This document shows positions 25,366 to 33,950 of a DNA stretch of 64,000 nucleotides, piece after piece. The notes beneath the pieces are model-generated. The model made no database searches. It saw only the letters and a list, made by a program, of their open reading frames with translations, and was not told the origin of the DNA. The number at the start of each line of letters is the position of its first letter. The stretch's first letter is position 1. Both the position numbers and the translations under genes were made by a program. The stretch lies in assembly GCA_020851565.1 (NCBI GenBank), contig JADZCN010000124.1, positions 1 to 64,000 of the forward strand, written 5' to 3'. The stretch comes from Acidobacteriota bacterium (lineage in GTDB: Bacteria > Acidobacteriota > Vicinamibacteria > Vicinamibacterales > UBA2999).

Positions 25366-26955
25366 CTACGCCCGCCCAAGCGCTTCGGCGATGCGCGTCG
25401 CCGAGCGCAGCGTGAGCGCCACGAAGGTCAGCGTGCCGTTGGTGCAGCCGCCGGTCGGGAGCGTCGGCGCACCGATGACGTAGAGGTTCTCGTGATCGTG
25501 TGTGCGGCCATGGCTGTCGCACACGCTGGTGGCCGGGTCCGTGCCCATGCGGCACCCGCCGGCAGGGTGATCCAGGTAGTCCCCGTCGAACGTGCTCACG
25601 ACCTTCCCGTTGCTCGCCCGTGCCATGCGGTTGAACAGATCCTGCACGTGCTGCCGGTTCGCGGCCTGGCGAGCCATCGTCGCCTCGTCGAAGCGATGCT
25701 CGATCTTCGGCATCGGATCGCCGTAGCGGTTCTTCGACGCGGGGTTCAGCGTGAGCCGGCTGTCGGCCGAGGGGTGCACGTCGAGATAGGTGCGCAGCCG
25801 TACGGAGCTGCCCTTCGTTCGCGCGCGCCAGTCGCCGAACACCTCGTCGCCCACGAGCAGCCTGCCCTGCTCGTTCCTGAGGCGGGGCTCGCGGCCGGTC
25901 GTGTCCTCCCACACGCGCGTGTCGTGCCGCACGAACGGACGGTCGGTCGGACAGCGGAAGTGCTCCCGCGAGATGAGGCTGTGGACGCGGTGCTGCCCCG
26001 GGTACGTCTGTTCGTCGATGGCCACGCGCGCCTCGATGAACGAGTGCCCGGTCATGTAGCGTCCGACAAGGCCCGAGCTGTTGGCCAGGCCGTTGGGGAA
26101 CTTCGAATTGGCGGAGAGCAGCAGCAGGTGCGGGCTCCAGCAGTAGCCGGAGGCCACGACGAAGAGTCGCGCGCGATACTCCTGCGTCTCGCCGGGGCGG
26201 TCGTGGTGCACGCCCTGCGCGGCGGCCACCGTCGCTCGTCCCTCGTCCAGGGCGAGCTTCCGCACGAGCGTGCGGTCGTGAAGCACGATCTGCTTGCGCT
26301 CGATGAGCTGCCGGAACGTGAAGTCCGGCGAGTAGCGCGCGCCGGTCGGGCAGATGTCGCACGTGTCGTACACGCAGCACGCGCCCCGCCCGTCGAACGG
26401 CGTGAGATTCCGAGCCAGTGGCAGCGCGTTGAACTTCAAGCCGCTCTGCTCGGCCCAGCGCTTCAGCACCTGCAGGTTCCACGAGAGCGGCACGGCGGGC
26501 TGCGGATAGGGGCCCGACCGCGCGTCCTCGGGATAGGCGCTCGGCTCGCCCGCCACGTTCAGCGCGCGCTCCGCCTCCACGTAGTGCCGTTCCAGGTCGT
26601 CCCACTCCAGCGGCCAGTCCGTCGCCAGGCCGTACATGGACTTCAGCCGCAGGTCTTCCACCGAGAAACGGTTGCAGGCGCCGCCCCAGTGCAGCGCCAA
26701 TCCCCCGACGGCCATCGTCATCGAAATGAACCCGTCGGCCTGCTGGTCCTCGAGGTAGTCGTTGCGCCAGGGGTGCTCGCCGTAGACCATCGCGCGGTCT
26801 CGATACATGGCGCGCCGCTCGAAGTCGAAGATGGAGCGTCCGGCCTCGACGATGGTGATGGTGGTTCCAGGCCGGAGGTTGGCGAGCTTGCGGGCCAGCA
26901 TGGCCGACGTGATGCCGCCGCCGATGATGCAAACATCGGAGTGGTGGACGGGCAT
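25366..26955 (-). CDS. GMC-type FAD oxidoreductase (gluconate 2-dehydrogenase alpha-like)
   Basis: 529 residues from ATG 26955. The N-terminal FAD site is CIIGGGITSAMLARKLANL. The C-terminal GMC_oxred_C block has HPAGGCRMGTDPATSVCDSH, the active-site region LYVIGAPTLPTGGCTNGTLT, and an N/H pair expected near GG..N. A cysteine-rich segment (GACCVYDTCDICPTGARY) resembles the Fe-S binding loop of flavoprotein dehydrogenases. The small subunit gene lies just upstream on the same strand. It is probably a periplasm-facing sugar or alcohol dehydrogenase passing electrons to cytochrome c. Confidence 0.88.
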   Translation of the reverse strand: MPVHHSDVCIIGGGITSAMLARKLANLRPGTTITIVEAGRSIFDFERRAMYRDRAMVYGEHPWRNDYLEDQQADGFISMTMAVGGLALHWGGACNRFSVEDLRLKSMYGLATDWPLEWDDLERHYVEAERALNVAGEPSAYPEDARSGPYPQPAVPLSWNLQVLKRWAEQSGLKFNALPLARNLTPFDGRGACCVYDTCDICPTGARYSPDFTFRQLIERKQIVLHDRTLVRKLALDEGRATVAAAQGVHHDRPGETQEYRARLFVVASGYCWSPHLLLLSANSKFPNGLANSSGLVGRYMTGHSFIEARVAIDEQTYPGQHRVHSLISREHFRCPTDRPFVRHDTRVWEDTTGREPRLRNEQGRLLVGDEVFGDWRARTKGSSVRLRTYLDVHPSADSRLTLNPASKNRYGDPMPKIEHRFDEATMARQAANRQHVQDLFNRMARASNGKVVSTFDGDYLDHPAGGCRMGTDPATSVCDSHGRTHDHENLYVIGAPTLPTGGCTNGTLTFVALTLRSATRIAEALGRA

Positions 26956-26957
26956 AA

Positions 26958-27050
26958 GGTTCTGGGGTTCTGGGGTTCTGGGGTTCTGGGGTGCTCGGGT
27001 TCTGGGGTGCTCGGGTTCTCGGGTTCGGGGGTTCTCGGGTTCTCGGGTTC
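26958..27050. repeat. Tandem repeat of GGTTCTGGG/GGTTCTCGG units (family B)
   Basis: About ten imperfect 8-10-nt units fill the entire spacer between the small subunit stop and the GMC oxidoreductase start. Confidence 0.85.
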
Positions 27051-27620
27051 TCACGCGAGTTGCGACGGCTGGCGTGTGGTCAGCGTCAGCGTCCGGCACG
27101 TCTGGCGGCCGATGCGTGCGCGGTAGGCCAGGTCGTTGGCCTCGCTGCTGCGGAAGTAGAACGCCATCAGGTCCGCCACGACGTGGCGGCCCTGCGGCCG
27201 GCCCGGCAGCGTGTTCACCCCGGCCGTCTTGAGCGCCTCGTCCAGGATGGCTCGGCGGGTCTCCAGGGGCAGCGCGCCGAACTGGGCACCGCGCGCGCGC
27301 GACGCGGCATCGATCGCGGCCAACTGCGCCACGTAATCCGGAACCGGCGAGGGCCCCGACTTCTCGATGCGCGGATGACCGTAGCCGTGCACCAGGGCCA
27401 CGCCTTCCTCGTAGTCCTTCGTCCACGCGACGAACCGTTCCGTAACGAGGGCCACGCGGTCGCCGCCGATCGACGCGGGCAGCACCGTGGCCGCCACGTC
27501 CCGCAGCACCACGACGGCATCCGGTGTCAACTGCCGCACCTGCGCCGCCAGGCGCACACGCATCAGCGGGAGGGCCGGAAGGGTGGAAGCGAGGGCCTGG
27601 AGAAGGGTGCGCCTGCGCAT
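27051..27620 (-). CDS. Gluconate 2-dehydrogenase subunit 3 family protein
   Basis: 189 residues. ATG 27620 is chosen over ATG 27641 because AGAGG lies 6 nt upstream and a Tat-like signal then begins at once (MRRRTLLQALASTLPALPLM). The segment DVAATVLPASIGGDRVALVT and later FYFRSSEANDLAYRARIG are characteristic of subunit 3, the Tat-exported partner of GMC dehydrogenases. In this family the small subunit escorts the folded flavoprotein across the membrane. The order small subunit then GMC subunit supports an operon, despite the repeat-filled gap. Confidence 0.82.
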   Translation of the reverse strand: MRRRTLLQALASTLPALPLMRVRLAAQVRQLTPDAVVVLRDVAATVLPASIGGDRVALVTERFVAWTKDYEEGVALVHGYGHPRIEKSGPSPVPDYVAQLAAIDAASRARGAQFGALPLETRRAILDEALKTAGVNTLPGRPQGRHVVADLMAFYFRSSEANDLAYRARIGRQTCRTLTLTTRQPSQLA

Positions 27621-27673
27621 CTGGTTCCTCTCGGGCGCCATCTTACCGCTGCGGAGCCCTCATGGCGGCCGCT

Positions 27674-27679
27674 TATAAT
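27674..27679 (+). promoter_or_regulatory. Candidate -10 TATAAT, leaderless rpiB start
   Basis: A consensus TATAAT lies 7 nt before the rpiB ATG with no SD between them. Confidence 0.5.
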
Positions 27680-27686
27680 CTCAGCC

Positions 27687-28133
27687 ATGAAAGTGGCTCT
27701 GGGCGCGGACCATGCGGGCGTGGGACTGAAGGACGAGCTCAAGGGCGAGCTGGACGCCATGGGCGTGGCGTACGAGGATTTCGGAACCAACGGCACGTCC
27801 TCGGTGGACTACCCGGACTTCGCGGCCCGGGTCGCGCGAGGCGTCAGCGAGGGACGCTTCGATCGTGGCATCCTCGTGTGCGGCAGCGGCATCGGGATGG
27901 CCATCACCGCCAACAAGGTGCCCGGGATTCGCGCGGCGGCCATTGGCGACACGGAGAGCGCGCGGCTCTCTCGCGAGCACAACGACCTGAACGTCCTCGC
28001 GCTGGGCGCCCGCCAGACCGAGCCGGGGCGCGCGGCCGAGATCGTGCGCGTCTTCCTGGAGACGCCGTTCGAGGGCGGCCGCCACGTGCGGCGGGTCGAG
28101 AAGATTCACGAGACCGAGCGGGGCGGCCGCTGA
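27687..28133 (+). CDS. rpiB: Ribose 5-phosphate isomerase B
   Basis: 148 residues, the usual RpiB length. The family motifs are ALGADHAGVGLKDELK (N-terminal, with the His of DHAG), DYPDFAARVARGVSEG, the active-site Cys in ILVCGSGIGMAITANKVPGI, and SREHNDLNVLALG. It interconverts ribose 5-phosphate and ribulose 5-phosphate in the cytoplasmic pentose phosphate pathway. Its 3' end overlaps the convergent acetyltransferase gene by 28 nt. Confidence 0.95.
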   Translation: MKVALGADHAGVGLKDELKGELDAMGVAYEDFGTNGTSSVDYPDFAARVARGVSEGRFDRGILVCGSGIGMAITANKVPGIRAAAIGDTESARLSREHNDLNVLALGARQTEPGRAAEIVRVFLETPFEGGRHVRRVEKIHETERGGR

Positions 28134-28753
28134 GCAAGGCCCTCCCCGGCTGAGGACGAGGGCGCGTGCTCGGCCAGCCAGGCGTCGGCCTCGCGCTCGA
28201 ACCAGGCCAGCGGCCCTTCGGCCGCATACGCGGGATGCGGGAACGCCCGTTCGCCACGGCGCTCGAGGCCAATCTTGCCGAGGACGCGCTGCGAAGCCAC
28301 GTTGCCCATGCTCGTCATCCCGGCGATACGCGGCAGCCCCAGATCGGCGAACCCGTAGTGGAGGATCGCCTTCGCCATCTCGGCCGCCAACCCACGCCCC
28401 CACGCCTCCCGCGCCAGCGTGTAACCCACCTGGATGATGGTCTCGCCCTGGATGTGGTTCAGCAGATGGAACCCGACGCGCGTGCCGGTGGTGTTCTCGA
28501 CCGTCATCCAGATGCCGAGCCCGGGATGTTTCTCGTAGTACTGGAGGATCCGCGTCTCGAGCATCGCATTCACCTCCGCGACGCTCTTGACGCCGCCGAG
28601 GTAGCGTGTGACCTCGGGATCCGCGTAGAGGTCGCGGAGCCAGTCGCGATCGTCCGTCGTGAAACGGCGCAGGCTGCAGCGCTCGGTGCGGAGCCAGTAA
28701 TCGTGAACGCGGGAGGCCATCGGGGACAACGGCCTGGCAGTATTCCCTGCCAT
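28106..28753 (-). CDS. GNAT family N-acetyltransferase (RimJ/RimL type)
   Basis: 215 residues. ATG 28753 overlaps the stop of the permease gene (TGATG), which supports this start; ATG 28720 is the alternative. The acetyltransferase_3 pattern is clear: LRRFTTDDRDWLRDLYADPE, VGFHLLNHIQGETIIQVGYT, the acetyl-CoA loop AREAWGRGLAAEMAKAILHY, and NVASQRVLGKIGLERRG. It acetylates an amine of a protein or small molecule; the substrate is unknown. It is translated together with the permease upstream. Confidence 0.88.
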   Translation of the reverse strand: MAGNTARPLSPMASRVHDYWLRTERCSLRRFTTDDRDWLRDLYADPEVTRYLGGVKSVAEVNAMLETRILQYYEKHPGLGIWMTVENTTGTRVGFHLLNHIQGETIIQVGYTLAREAWGRGLAAEMAKAILHYGFADLGLPRIAGMTSMGNVASQRVLGKIGLERRGERAFPHPAYAAEGPLAWFEREADAWLAEHAPSSSAGEGLAQRPPRSVS

Positions 28754-31233
28754 CAGCTGGATCGCAAGGCCACGACCGGATCCACGCGGCTCGCACGGCG
28801 CGCGGGGATGTAGATGGCCAGGGCCGCGACGGCCAGCAGGATGGCAGGGATGGCTGCGAGCGTCACCGGATCGTACGGGCTGACGTCGTACATCAGCCCG
28901 ACGATGAACCGGTTGAGCGTGATGCCCCCGGCCAGGCCCGCGATGACACCGATGCCGGTGAGCAGCAGCCCCTGGCCGAGCACCTGGCGCTGCACCAGTC
29001 CCTCGCTGGCGCCGAGCGCCAGCCGGACACCAATCTCGCGCGTCCGCTGGCTCACCGAGTAGGCCATCACGCCGTACACGCCAACGGCGGCCAGCAGCAG
29101 GGCGAGAACGCCGAAGACGCCGAGTAGCGTCGCGCCCATGCGCGCCGCCCACAGGGCCTGGTCGAAGATCGCCGCCATGGTGAAGACTCCCGTCAGCGGC
29201 ATGGTCGGCTCCATCTGCTGCACGGCGGACCGGACCGCGCCGAGGGCGGCTTCGGGGTTGTCAGTGCGGAGGATCAGGGTGACCGCGGTCTGCGGCGCCT
29301 GGCCGAGCGGCTGATAGAGATGGGGCTGGGGCTCCTCCCCAATGAAGTTGTACTTGCTGTCGCGCGCGACGCCCACGACCTCGGTGAGCTGCTGCTGTCC
29401 CGAGAAGCGGAACCGCCGCCCAATCGCCTCCTCACCGGGCCAGAACCGTTCGGCCATCGTCTCGTTGATGATGACCACCTGGGGGGATTCCGGCGTGTCG
29501 GCCGCGCCGAAGTCCCGCCCGCGCACGATGGGAATACCCGTGGTGCCGAAATAGCCGTCGCCGACCACCGTGATCTGCACGAAGCGGCCGGCGCGCGGGT
29601 CGCTGGTGTCCTGCCCTTCCTGGAACACGGTTCGGGCAAAGCCGCCGCCGGCGAGCGGCGTCGCGTTTGCGAGCGTGGCCCGCTCCACCGCCGGAAATGC
29701 CCGCGCGCGATCCAGGATCTCGCGCTGGCGCGCCACGGCAGCGTCAATGGGCAGCCCGCGCGACGCCAGGTCGAACGAGAGGACGGCCAGCCGTGGCAGG
29801 TCGAAACCAGGATCAATCTGGCGGGCGTTACCGAGGCTTCGGAGGAACAGCCCGGCGCAGATGAGCGCGACCATCGACAGCGCCACCTGGCCGACCACCA
29901 GCGCGTTGCGCACGCTCACGCGCCCGCCGCCGCTGTTCGCCTGGCTGGATCGGTCCTTCAGCTCGACCGCGAGGTCGGGCCGCGAGAACTGGAGCGCGGG
30001 GAACAGCCCGAACAACAACCCGGTGCCGAGCGCGACGACGCTCGTGAAGAGCAGGACCCGCCAGTCCATCGGAAGGCCCAGGGCATCCTCGGGCAGGAAC
30101 GGCGGCCTGAGTGCCACCAGTGCCGAGCGCGACCACGAGGCGGCCAGCAGCCCGACGACCCCGCCGAGCAGGCCGAGCATCACGCTTTCGACCAGCAGCT
30201 GGCGAACCAGGCGGCCACGCCCGGCGCCGAGCGAGACGCGCACGGCAATCTCCTGCCGCCGCGCTGCCGCCCGCGCGAGCATCAGGTTGGCCACGTTGGC
30301 GCAGGCGACGAGCAGCACGAGCCCGACAATCGCCATCAGGAGCCCGCCGGCGGCGGCCAGCTGCTGGCGCTGTGCGGGACTGGGGGACAGGCTCACGTCG
30401 GCCAGCGGCTGCACGACGACGCCGCGGCCGCGGTTGTCGTCGGGATAGTCAGCGGCCAGGCTGGCCCCGATAGCCGCCAGGTTCGCCCCCGCCGCCTCGA
30501 GCGATACGCCAGGTGCCAGGCGTCCGACGACCTGCAACACGAGGGCGCGCCGGGAGTCCCAGGTCTCGCGGATGAACCCGGACGTCGCCTCCCGGTACAT
30601 CGAGAACGGCACCCACAGCGCCGGGCCGCCGATGGCGCCCGTCCCCCTGAAGGCTTCGGCCGTCACGCCGACGACCGTGTAGGCGTGACCGTTGAGTGTG
30701 ACCGTTCGCCCGACGACGCCGGGATCGCCCCCGAAACGCCGCTGCCACAACCCGTAGCTGAGCACGACCTCCGGCGAGGCGCCTGGCGTCCGATCCGTGC
30801 CGGGGGTGAACGCCCGGCCGGCCGCCATGGGGGCGCCGAGCAGCGAGAAGTAGTTGTCGGTCGCGATCTGCCCGAAGACCTGCTCCGGTTCGCCCTGGCC
30901 GTCCGAGACCCCGACCCCGATGAACCCGGCGGCCGCCATGCCTTCGAGGACCTGGTTGCGGTCCCTCAGGTCCTCGAAGTTCAGGCGCGACATGGGATTC
31001 GCGTTGCCGAAGAACCCTGCGCTGCGGTTGCGTTCGTCGGTCGTGAACACCCCGACGAGGCGCGACGGCTCGTGCATGGGCAACGGGTTCAGGAACACCT
31101 CGTTGACCAGCGTAAAGATGGTGGTGTTCGCGCCGATGCCGAGCCCGAGCGACAGGGCGGCCACGAGCGTCAGGGCAGGATTCCGCATCAGGATGCGGGT
31201 GGCGAAGCGGGCGTCGTTCAGGAGGGACCGCAT
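28753..31233 (-). CDS. ADOP/MacB-type ABC transporter permease
   Basis: 826 residues from ATG 31233. The protein is two FtsX units with MacB-type periplasmic domains. The N-terminal helix and signature are ILMRNPALTLVAALSLGLGI and GANTTIFTLVNEVFLNPLP. Further blocks are ANVANLMLARAAARRQEIAV, VRNALVVGQVALSMVALICA and, in the second half, SQRTREIGVRLALGASEGLV. This long single-chain form without an ATPase domain matches the acidobacterial duplicated orphan permease (ADOP) class. No ABC ATPase gene is adjacent. The substrate is unknown. The stop overlaps the GNAT start. Confidence 0.88.
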   Translation of the reverse strand: MRSLLNDARFATRILMRNPALTLVAALSLGLGIGANTTIFTLVNEVFLNPLPMHEPSRLVGVFTTDERNRSAGFFGNANPMSRLNFEDLRDRNQVLEGMAAAGFIGVGVSDGQGEPEQVFGQIATDNYFSLLGAPMAAGRAFTPGTDRTPGASPEVVLSYGLWQRRFGGDPGVVGRTVTLNGHAYTVVGVTAEAFRGTGAIGGPALWVPFSMYREATSGFIRETWDSRRALVLQVVGRLAPGVSLEAAGANLAAIGASLAADYPDDNRGRGVVVQPLADVSLSPSPAQRQQLAAAGGLLMAIVGLVLLVACANVANLMLARAAARRQEIAVRVSLGAGRGRLVRQLLVESVMLGLLGGVVGLLAASWSRSALVALRPPFLPEDALGLPMDWRVLLFTSVVALGTGLLFGLFPALQFSRPDLAVELKDRSSQANSGGGRVSVRNALVVGQVALSMVALICAGLFLRSLGNARQIDPGFDLPRLAVLSFDLASRGLPIDAAVARQREILDRARAFPAVERATLANATPLAGGGFARTVFQEGQDTSDPRAGRFVQITVVGDGYFGTTGIPIVRGRDFGAADTPESPQVVIINETMAERFWPGEEAIGRRFRFSGQQQLTEVVGVARDSKYNFIGEEPQPHLYQPLGQAPQTAVTLILRTDNPEAALGAVRSAVQQMEPTMPLTGVFTMAAIFDQALWAARMGATLLGVFGVLALLLAAVGVYGVMAYSVSQRTREIGVRLALGASEGLVQRQVLGQGLLLTGIGVIAGLAGGITLNRFIVGLMYDVSPYDPVTLAAIPAILLAVAALAIYIPARRASRVDPVVALRSS

Positions 31234-31394
31234 GGCGCCCGGCCCCCGCAATGAGCGTACCAGGCGAGAGGGCCCAGAATTGCCGCCTCGAGCCGCCGGG
31301 CGGCGGGCAGGCATGGCCGCTGGCGGGTGGGCGGCTGTCCGGAACCGGACGGGCAGCTCAAGTTTGATGGCAGTCGAAATGACATTCTACGTGG

Positions 31395-31400
31395 TAAAGT
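31395..31400 (+). promoter_or_regulatory. Candidate -10 (TAAAGT) before the antitoxin GTG
   Basis: TAAAGT lies 7 nt before the GTG start, within a locally AT-rich stretch that also holds TACnnnGTA dyad symmetry (31388-31396), a possible autoregulatory site. Confidence 0.3.
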
Positions 31401-31407
31401 TGCAGCC

Positions 31408-31680
31408 GTGATTACTACCATTGATTCTGCCGGGAGAATCGTTCTTCCGAAGGTCGTGCGCGAACGGGCGCAACTGTCCCCCGGAATCCCGCTCGAGGTG
31501 CGGGTCGTCGATGGCCGCATCGAGATCGAGCCCGCCGCCGCCAGGGTCGTGGTCGAGGATCGCGGCGGCCTCTGGGTGGCCACGCCCCTGGAACCGCACC
31601 AGGTGCTCACGCAGGATCAGGTCGACACCACCATCGAGTCGCTCCGCGCGCCGGCGGAACCCGCGCGAGGACGCGACTGA
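31408..31680 (+). CDS. AbrB/MazE-type antitoxin (VapB-like)
   Basis: 90 residues from GTG 31408, chosen because it places the swapped-hairpin domain right at the N-terminus as in all AbrB antitoxins: ITTIDSAGRIVLPKVVRERA, then LSPGIPLEVRVVDGRIEIEP. The C-terminal half (VVVEDRGGLWVATPLEPHQV) is the toxin-binding tail. The stop TGA overlaps the toxin ATG by 1 nt (TGATG). It binds DNA as a dimer and neutralises the PIN-domain toxin that follows. Confidence 0.88.
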   Translation: MITTIDSAGRIVLPKVVRERAQLSPGIPLEVRVVDGRIEIEPAAARVVVEDRGGLWVATPLEPHQVLTQDQVDTTIESLRAPAEPARGRD

Positions 31681-32108
31681 TGCGCGTCCTCCTCGATACG
31701 AGTTGCCTCGTGGCCGCGGTGCTGCCCCAGCACGAGCATCACGCCGCCACGGCGGCGGACCTCGCGCGGCGCCGTGCCGCGGGGCAGGCTTTCGTGATGG
31801 CCGCCCATGCCGTCATCGAGGCCTACGCGGTGCTCACCCGGCTGCCACCGCCGCACCGCCTCGCGCCGGCGGATGCCCTGGCCGTGCTGGATCGCAATTG
31901 GGGAAGGGCCGAAACGGTGGCGCTCACCGGTGCCGAGACGTGGCGCGTCGTCCGCCAGCACGGCGGGGCCGGGGCCGCCGGCGGGCGGATCTACGACGGA
32001 GCGATCGCGGCCAGCGCACGGAAGGCGCAGGCCGATGAAATCCTGACGTGGAACCTTCGCCATTTCGACGGCGCGGTCGGCGTCAGGGCGGTCGCTCCCG
32101 CGGCATAG
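31680..32108 (+). CDS. vapC: PIN domain ribonuclease toxin (VapC-like)
   Basis: 142 residues. The acidic PIN residues are in place: D6 in VLLDTSCLVAA, the Glu in AHAVIEAYAVLTRLP, and D~107 in GGRIYDGAIAASA, followed by ADEILTWNLRHFD. These proteins cut RNA, often tRNA, when the antitoxin is degraded. Coupling to the VapB-like gene by overlap makes a complete type II toxin-antitoxin operon. The RNA target is not predictable. Confidence 0.9.
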   Translation: MRVLLDTSCLVAAVLPQHEHHAATAADLARRRAAGQAFVMAAHAVIEAYAVLTRLPPPHRLAPADALAVLDRNWGRAETVALTGAETWRVVRQHGGAGAAGGRIYDGAIAASARKAQADEILTWNLRHFDGAVGVRAVAPAA

Positions 32109-32118
32109 GCAGCCGGGC

Positions 32119-32655
32119 TCAGGGCGCGATCTCGACGACGATCTCGATCTCCACCGGGATGTCGAACGGCAGCTCGTTGGCCGCCACGGCCGTTCTCGCG
32201 TGCCGGCCCGCATCCCCGAAGATCTCCACCAGCAGGTCGGAGGCGCCGTTGATCACCCACGGTTGCCGGGTGAACCCCGGGGCGGTGTTGACCCATCCCG
32301 TGAGCTTGACTATGCGGCGGACGCGGTCGAGCGAGCCGACCTCGGCGCGGAGGGCGGCGAGCGAGTTGAGGATGGTGGCCCGCGCGGCCTTGTAGCCCTC
32401 GTCTTCGGTGAGCTGCGCGCCTACCTTTCCGGTCACGGTGGGCTTGCCGCCCGCGAGCGGTCCCTGCCCGGCGAGGAAGACGAGGTTCCCGGTCCTGACG
32501 GCGGGGACGTAGTTGGCGACCGCCGTCGGCGCCGGCGGCAACTGGATGCCCAGCGCCTTCAGCCTTGCTTCCGGTGAGGTCGCCTGTTGTGCCAGGGCGG
32601 TCCCCGCGCCCGCGACCAGCCACGCCGCCATCACCAACACCTTGCGTCGACGCAT
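32119..32655 (-). CDS. RidA family protein with signal peptide
   Basis: 178 residues from ATG 32655 (GGAGG 5 nt upstream; ATG 32667 is less likely). A signal peptide (VLVMAAWLVAGAGTALAQQA) precedes a YjgF/RidA domain: FLAGQGPLAGGKPTVTGKVG, ATILNSLAALRAEVGSLDRV, LTGWVNTAPGFTRQPWVING and GRHARTAVAANELPFDIPVE. The Arg of GRHARTAVA matches the RidA ligand arginine. An exported RidA-like protein is less common than the cytosolic enamine deaminase; the periplasmic function is unknown. A tandem repeat array lies immediately upstream. Confidence 0.85.
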   Translation of the reverse strand: MRRRKVLVMAAWLVAGAGTALAQQATSPEARLKALGIQLPPAPTAVANYVPAVRTGNLVFLAGQGPLAGGKPTVTGKVGAQLTEDEGYKAARATILNSLAALRAEVGSLDRVRRIVKLTGWVNTAPGFTRQPWVINGASDLLVEIFGDAGRHARTAVAANELPFDIPVEIEIVVEIAP

Positions 32656-32671
32656 CCCGCCCTCCATCGCT

Positions 32672-32848
32672 CCGCACCCGGCCGCACCCGTTCGCACCCG
32701 CCCGCACCTGTTCGCACCTGCCCGCACCCGTTCGCACCCGCCCGCACCCGTTCGCACCTGCCGCACCCGTTCGCACCTGCCGCACCCGTTCGCACCTGCC
32801 GCACCCGTTCGCACCTGCCCGCACCCGTTCGCACCCGCCGCACCCGTC
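32672..32848. repeat. Tandem repeat of CGCACCCGTTCGCACCTGC units
   Basis: About nine imperfect ~18-20-nt units alternate CGCACCCG/CGCACCTG with TT or CC joints. The array spans the gap between the beta-lactamase stop and the ridA-like start and is open in several frames. It is directly repeated without spacers, so it is not CRISPR. Confidence 0.9.
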
Positions 32849-33878
32849 ACTGACCGTCGAAATACTCCACGATCAGTCGCGCCACCTGCCCCATCCGGTC
32901 CTCGGCCTCCGCGTAGGGCTCGCGAATCCCGTTCAGAAGGAACGACACCACGACCGGGCCCGAGCGCGTGTAGATGACGCCCACGTCGTTGGCGATGGAG
33001 GGCGGGAAGTCGCCCGTCTTGTGGCCGACCGGCACGTCGATGAAGTGCGGCAGGCGGCGTGCGCCGGACTGCTGCCAGCGCATCACGCGGCTCATCTCGG
33101 CAGCCGAGGCGGCGGAGGTGAGCTTCCCCGTTTCCATCGCCTCGATGAGCCGCCCCACGCCGCGCGGCGTGATGACGCCCAGCCAGGTGTCCGGAGCGTC
33201 GTTCAGGCGCCGCAGGTTCTCGGCCTGCACCTCGGGCTTGCGCATGCCGGCCTGGATGGACTCGAGGAAGGCGCGCGGTGAGGTGCCGTAGTCCAGGTCG
33301 CCGGAGCCGAGCGCGTAGACGTCTTCGGCCGTGAGCGCGGCGGCCTTCGGGTCCGCCAGGACGAAGCGGTTGCGGAACACCTCGAGGATGGTGGCGTTCA
33401 GCCGAAGGGCGGGCGCGTAGCCGTTCTGCTGCAGCCAGGCGTTGATGGCGGGCACGCCGCCCACCTTCGCGAACGCCATGTCGGTGGCGGTGTTGTCGCT
33501 CGTGATGATCATCTGCATCACGACGTCGCGCACGGTGGGTTGCAGCCCCACGTCGTGATAGCGCAGCACGCCGGAACCCCCGCGCTTGTCGGCCTTGCCA
33601 ATCGTGACACGCGCGTCGAGGTCGAGCGTCTTCTTCTCGGCCATCTGGTAGGCCATCACCATCGCCGGGATCTTGATCACGCTGGCGCTGTTGAAACGTT
33701 CATCAGCGAGCACCGCGGCTTCCTCGCCGGTCTTCAGGTGCCTGACGTAGATGCCGGCCTTCGCCGGAATGCGCGACAGCTCGCCCTGCAACAGGCGCTG
33801 CAGCGCGCCGGGCTGCTGCCCGGAGGCGAGGGTGGTGGCGGCAGACATCAGGCAGGCGCAGACCAGGGCATTTCGCAT
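32847..33878 (-). CDS. Class A beta-lactamase-like serine hydrolase
   Basis: 343 residues from ATG 33878, with a signal peptide ([17 protein letters not shown]). Class A motifs are S66-V-I-K69 ([10 protein letters not shown]), S127-D-N129 ([10 protein letters not shown]), a possible omega-loop pair E166..N170 ([10 protein letters not shown]) and K287-T-G289 ([10 protein letters not shown]). The distance from SDN to KTG is about 160 residues, where ~104 is usual, so there is an insertion of roughly 55 residues after the omega loop. The block [20 protein letters not shown] then resumes the family pattern. It is probably periplasmic; hydrolysis of a beta-lactam is plausible but unproven. Confidence 0.85.
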   Translation of the reverse strand: MRNALVCACLMSAATTLASGQQPGALQRLLQGELSRIPAKAGIYVRHLKTGEEAAVLADERFNSASVIKIPAMVMAYQMAEKKTLDLDARVTIGKADKRGGSGVLRYHDVGLQPTVRDVVMQMIITSDNTATDMAFAKVGGVPAINAWLQQNGYAPALRLNATILEVFRNRFVLADPKAAALTAEDVYALGSGDLDYGTSPRAFLESIQAGMRKPEVQAENLRRLNDAPDTWLGVITPRGVGRLIEAMETGKLTSAASAAEMSRVMRWQQSGARRLPHFIDVPVGHKTGDFPPSIANDVGVIYTRSGPVVVSFLLNGIREPYAEAEDRMGQVARLIVEYFDGQ

Positions 33879-33913
33879 CGCGGGCGTCCTCCGGACCGCC
33901 GCATGGTAACAGG

Positions 33914-33943
33914 TTGGCCCCGCCGGCGGCGGCGCAGTACAAT
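33914..33943 (+). promoter_or_regulatory. Candidate promoter TTGGCC-N18-TACAAT, leaderless glyA
   Basis: -35-like TTGGCC (33914-33919) and -10 TACAAT (33938-33943). The glyA ATG comes 7 nt after the -10 with no SD. Confidence 0.45.
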
Positions 33944-33950
33944 TCCCCGG

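Noticed and set aside
32672-32848. Possible CRISPR array
   Set aside because: Units are directly adjacent with no unique spacers, shorter than CRISPR repeats, and no cas genes are present.
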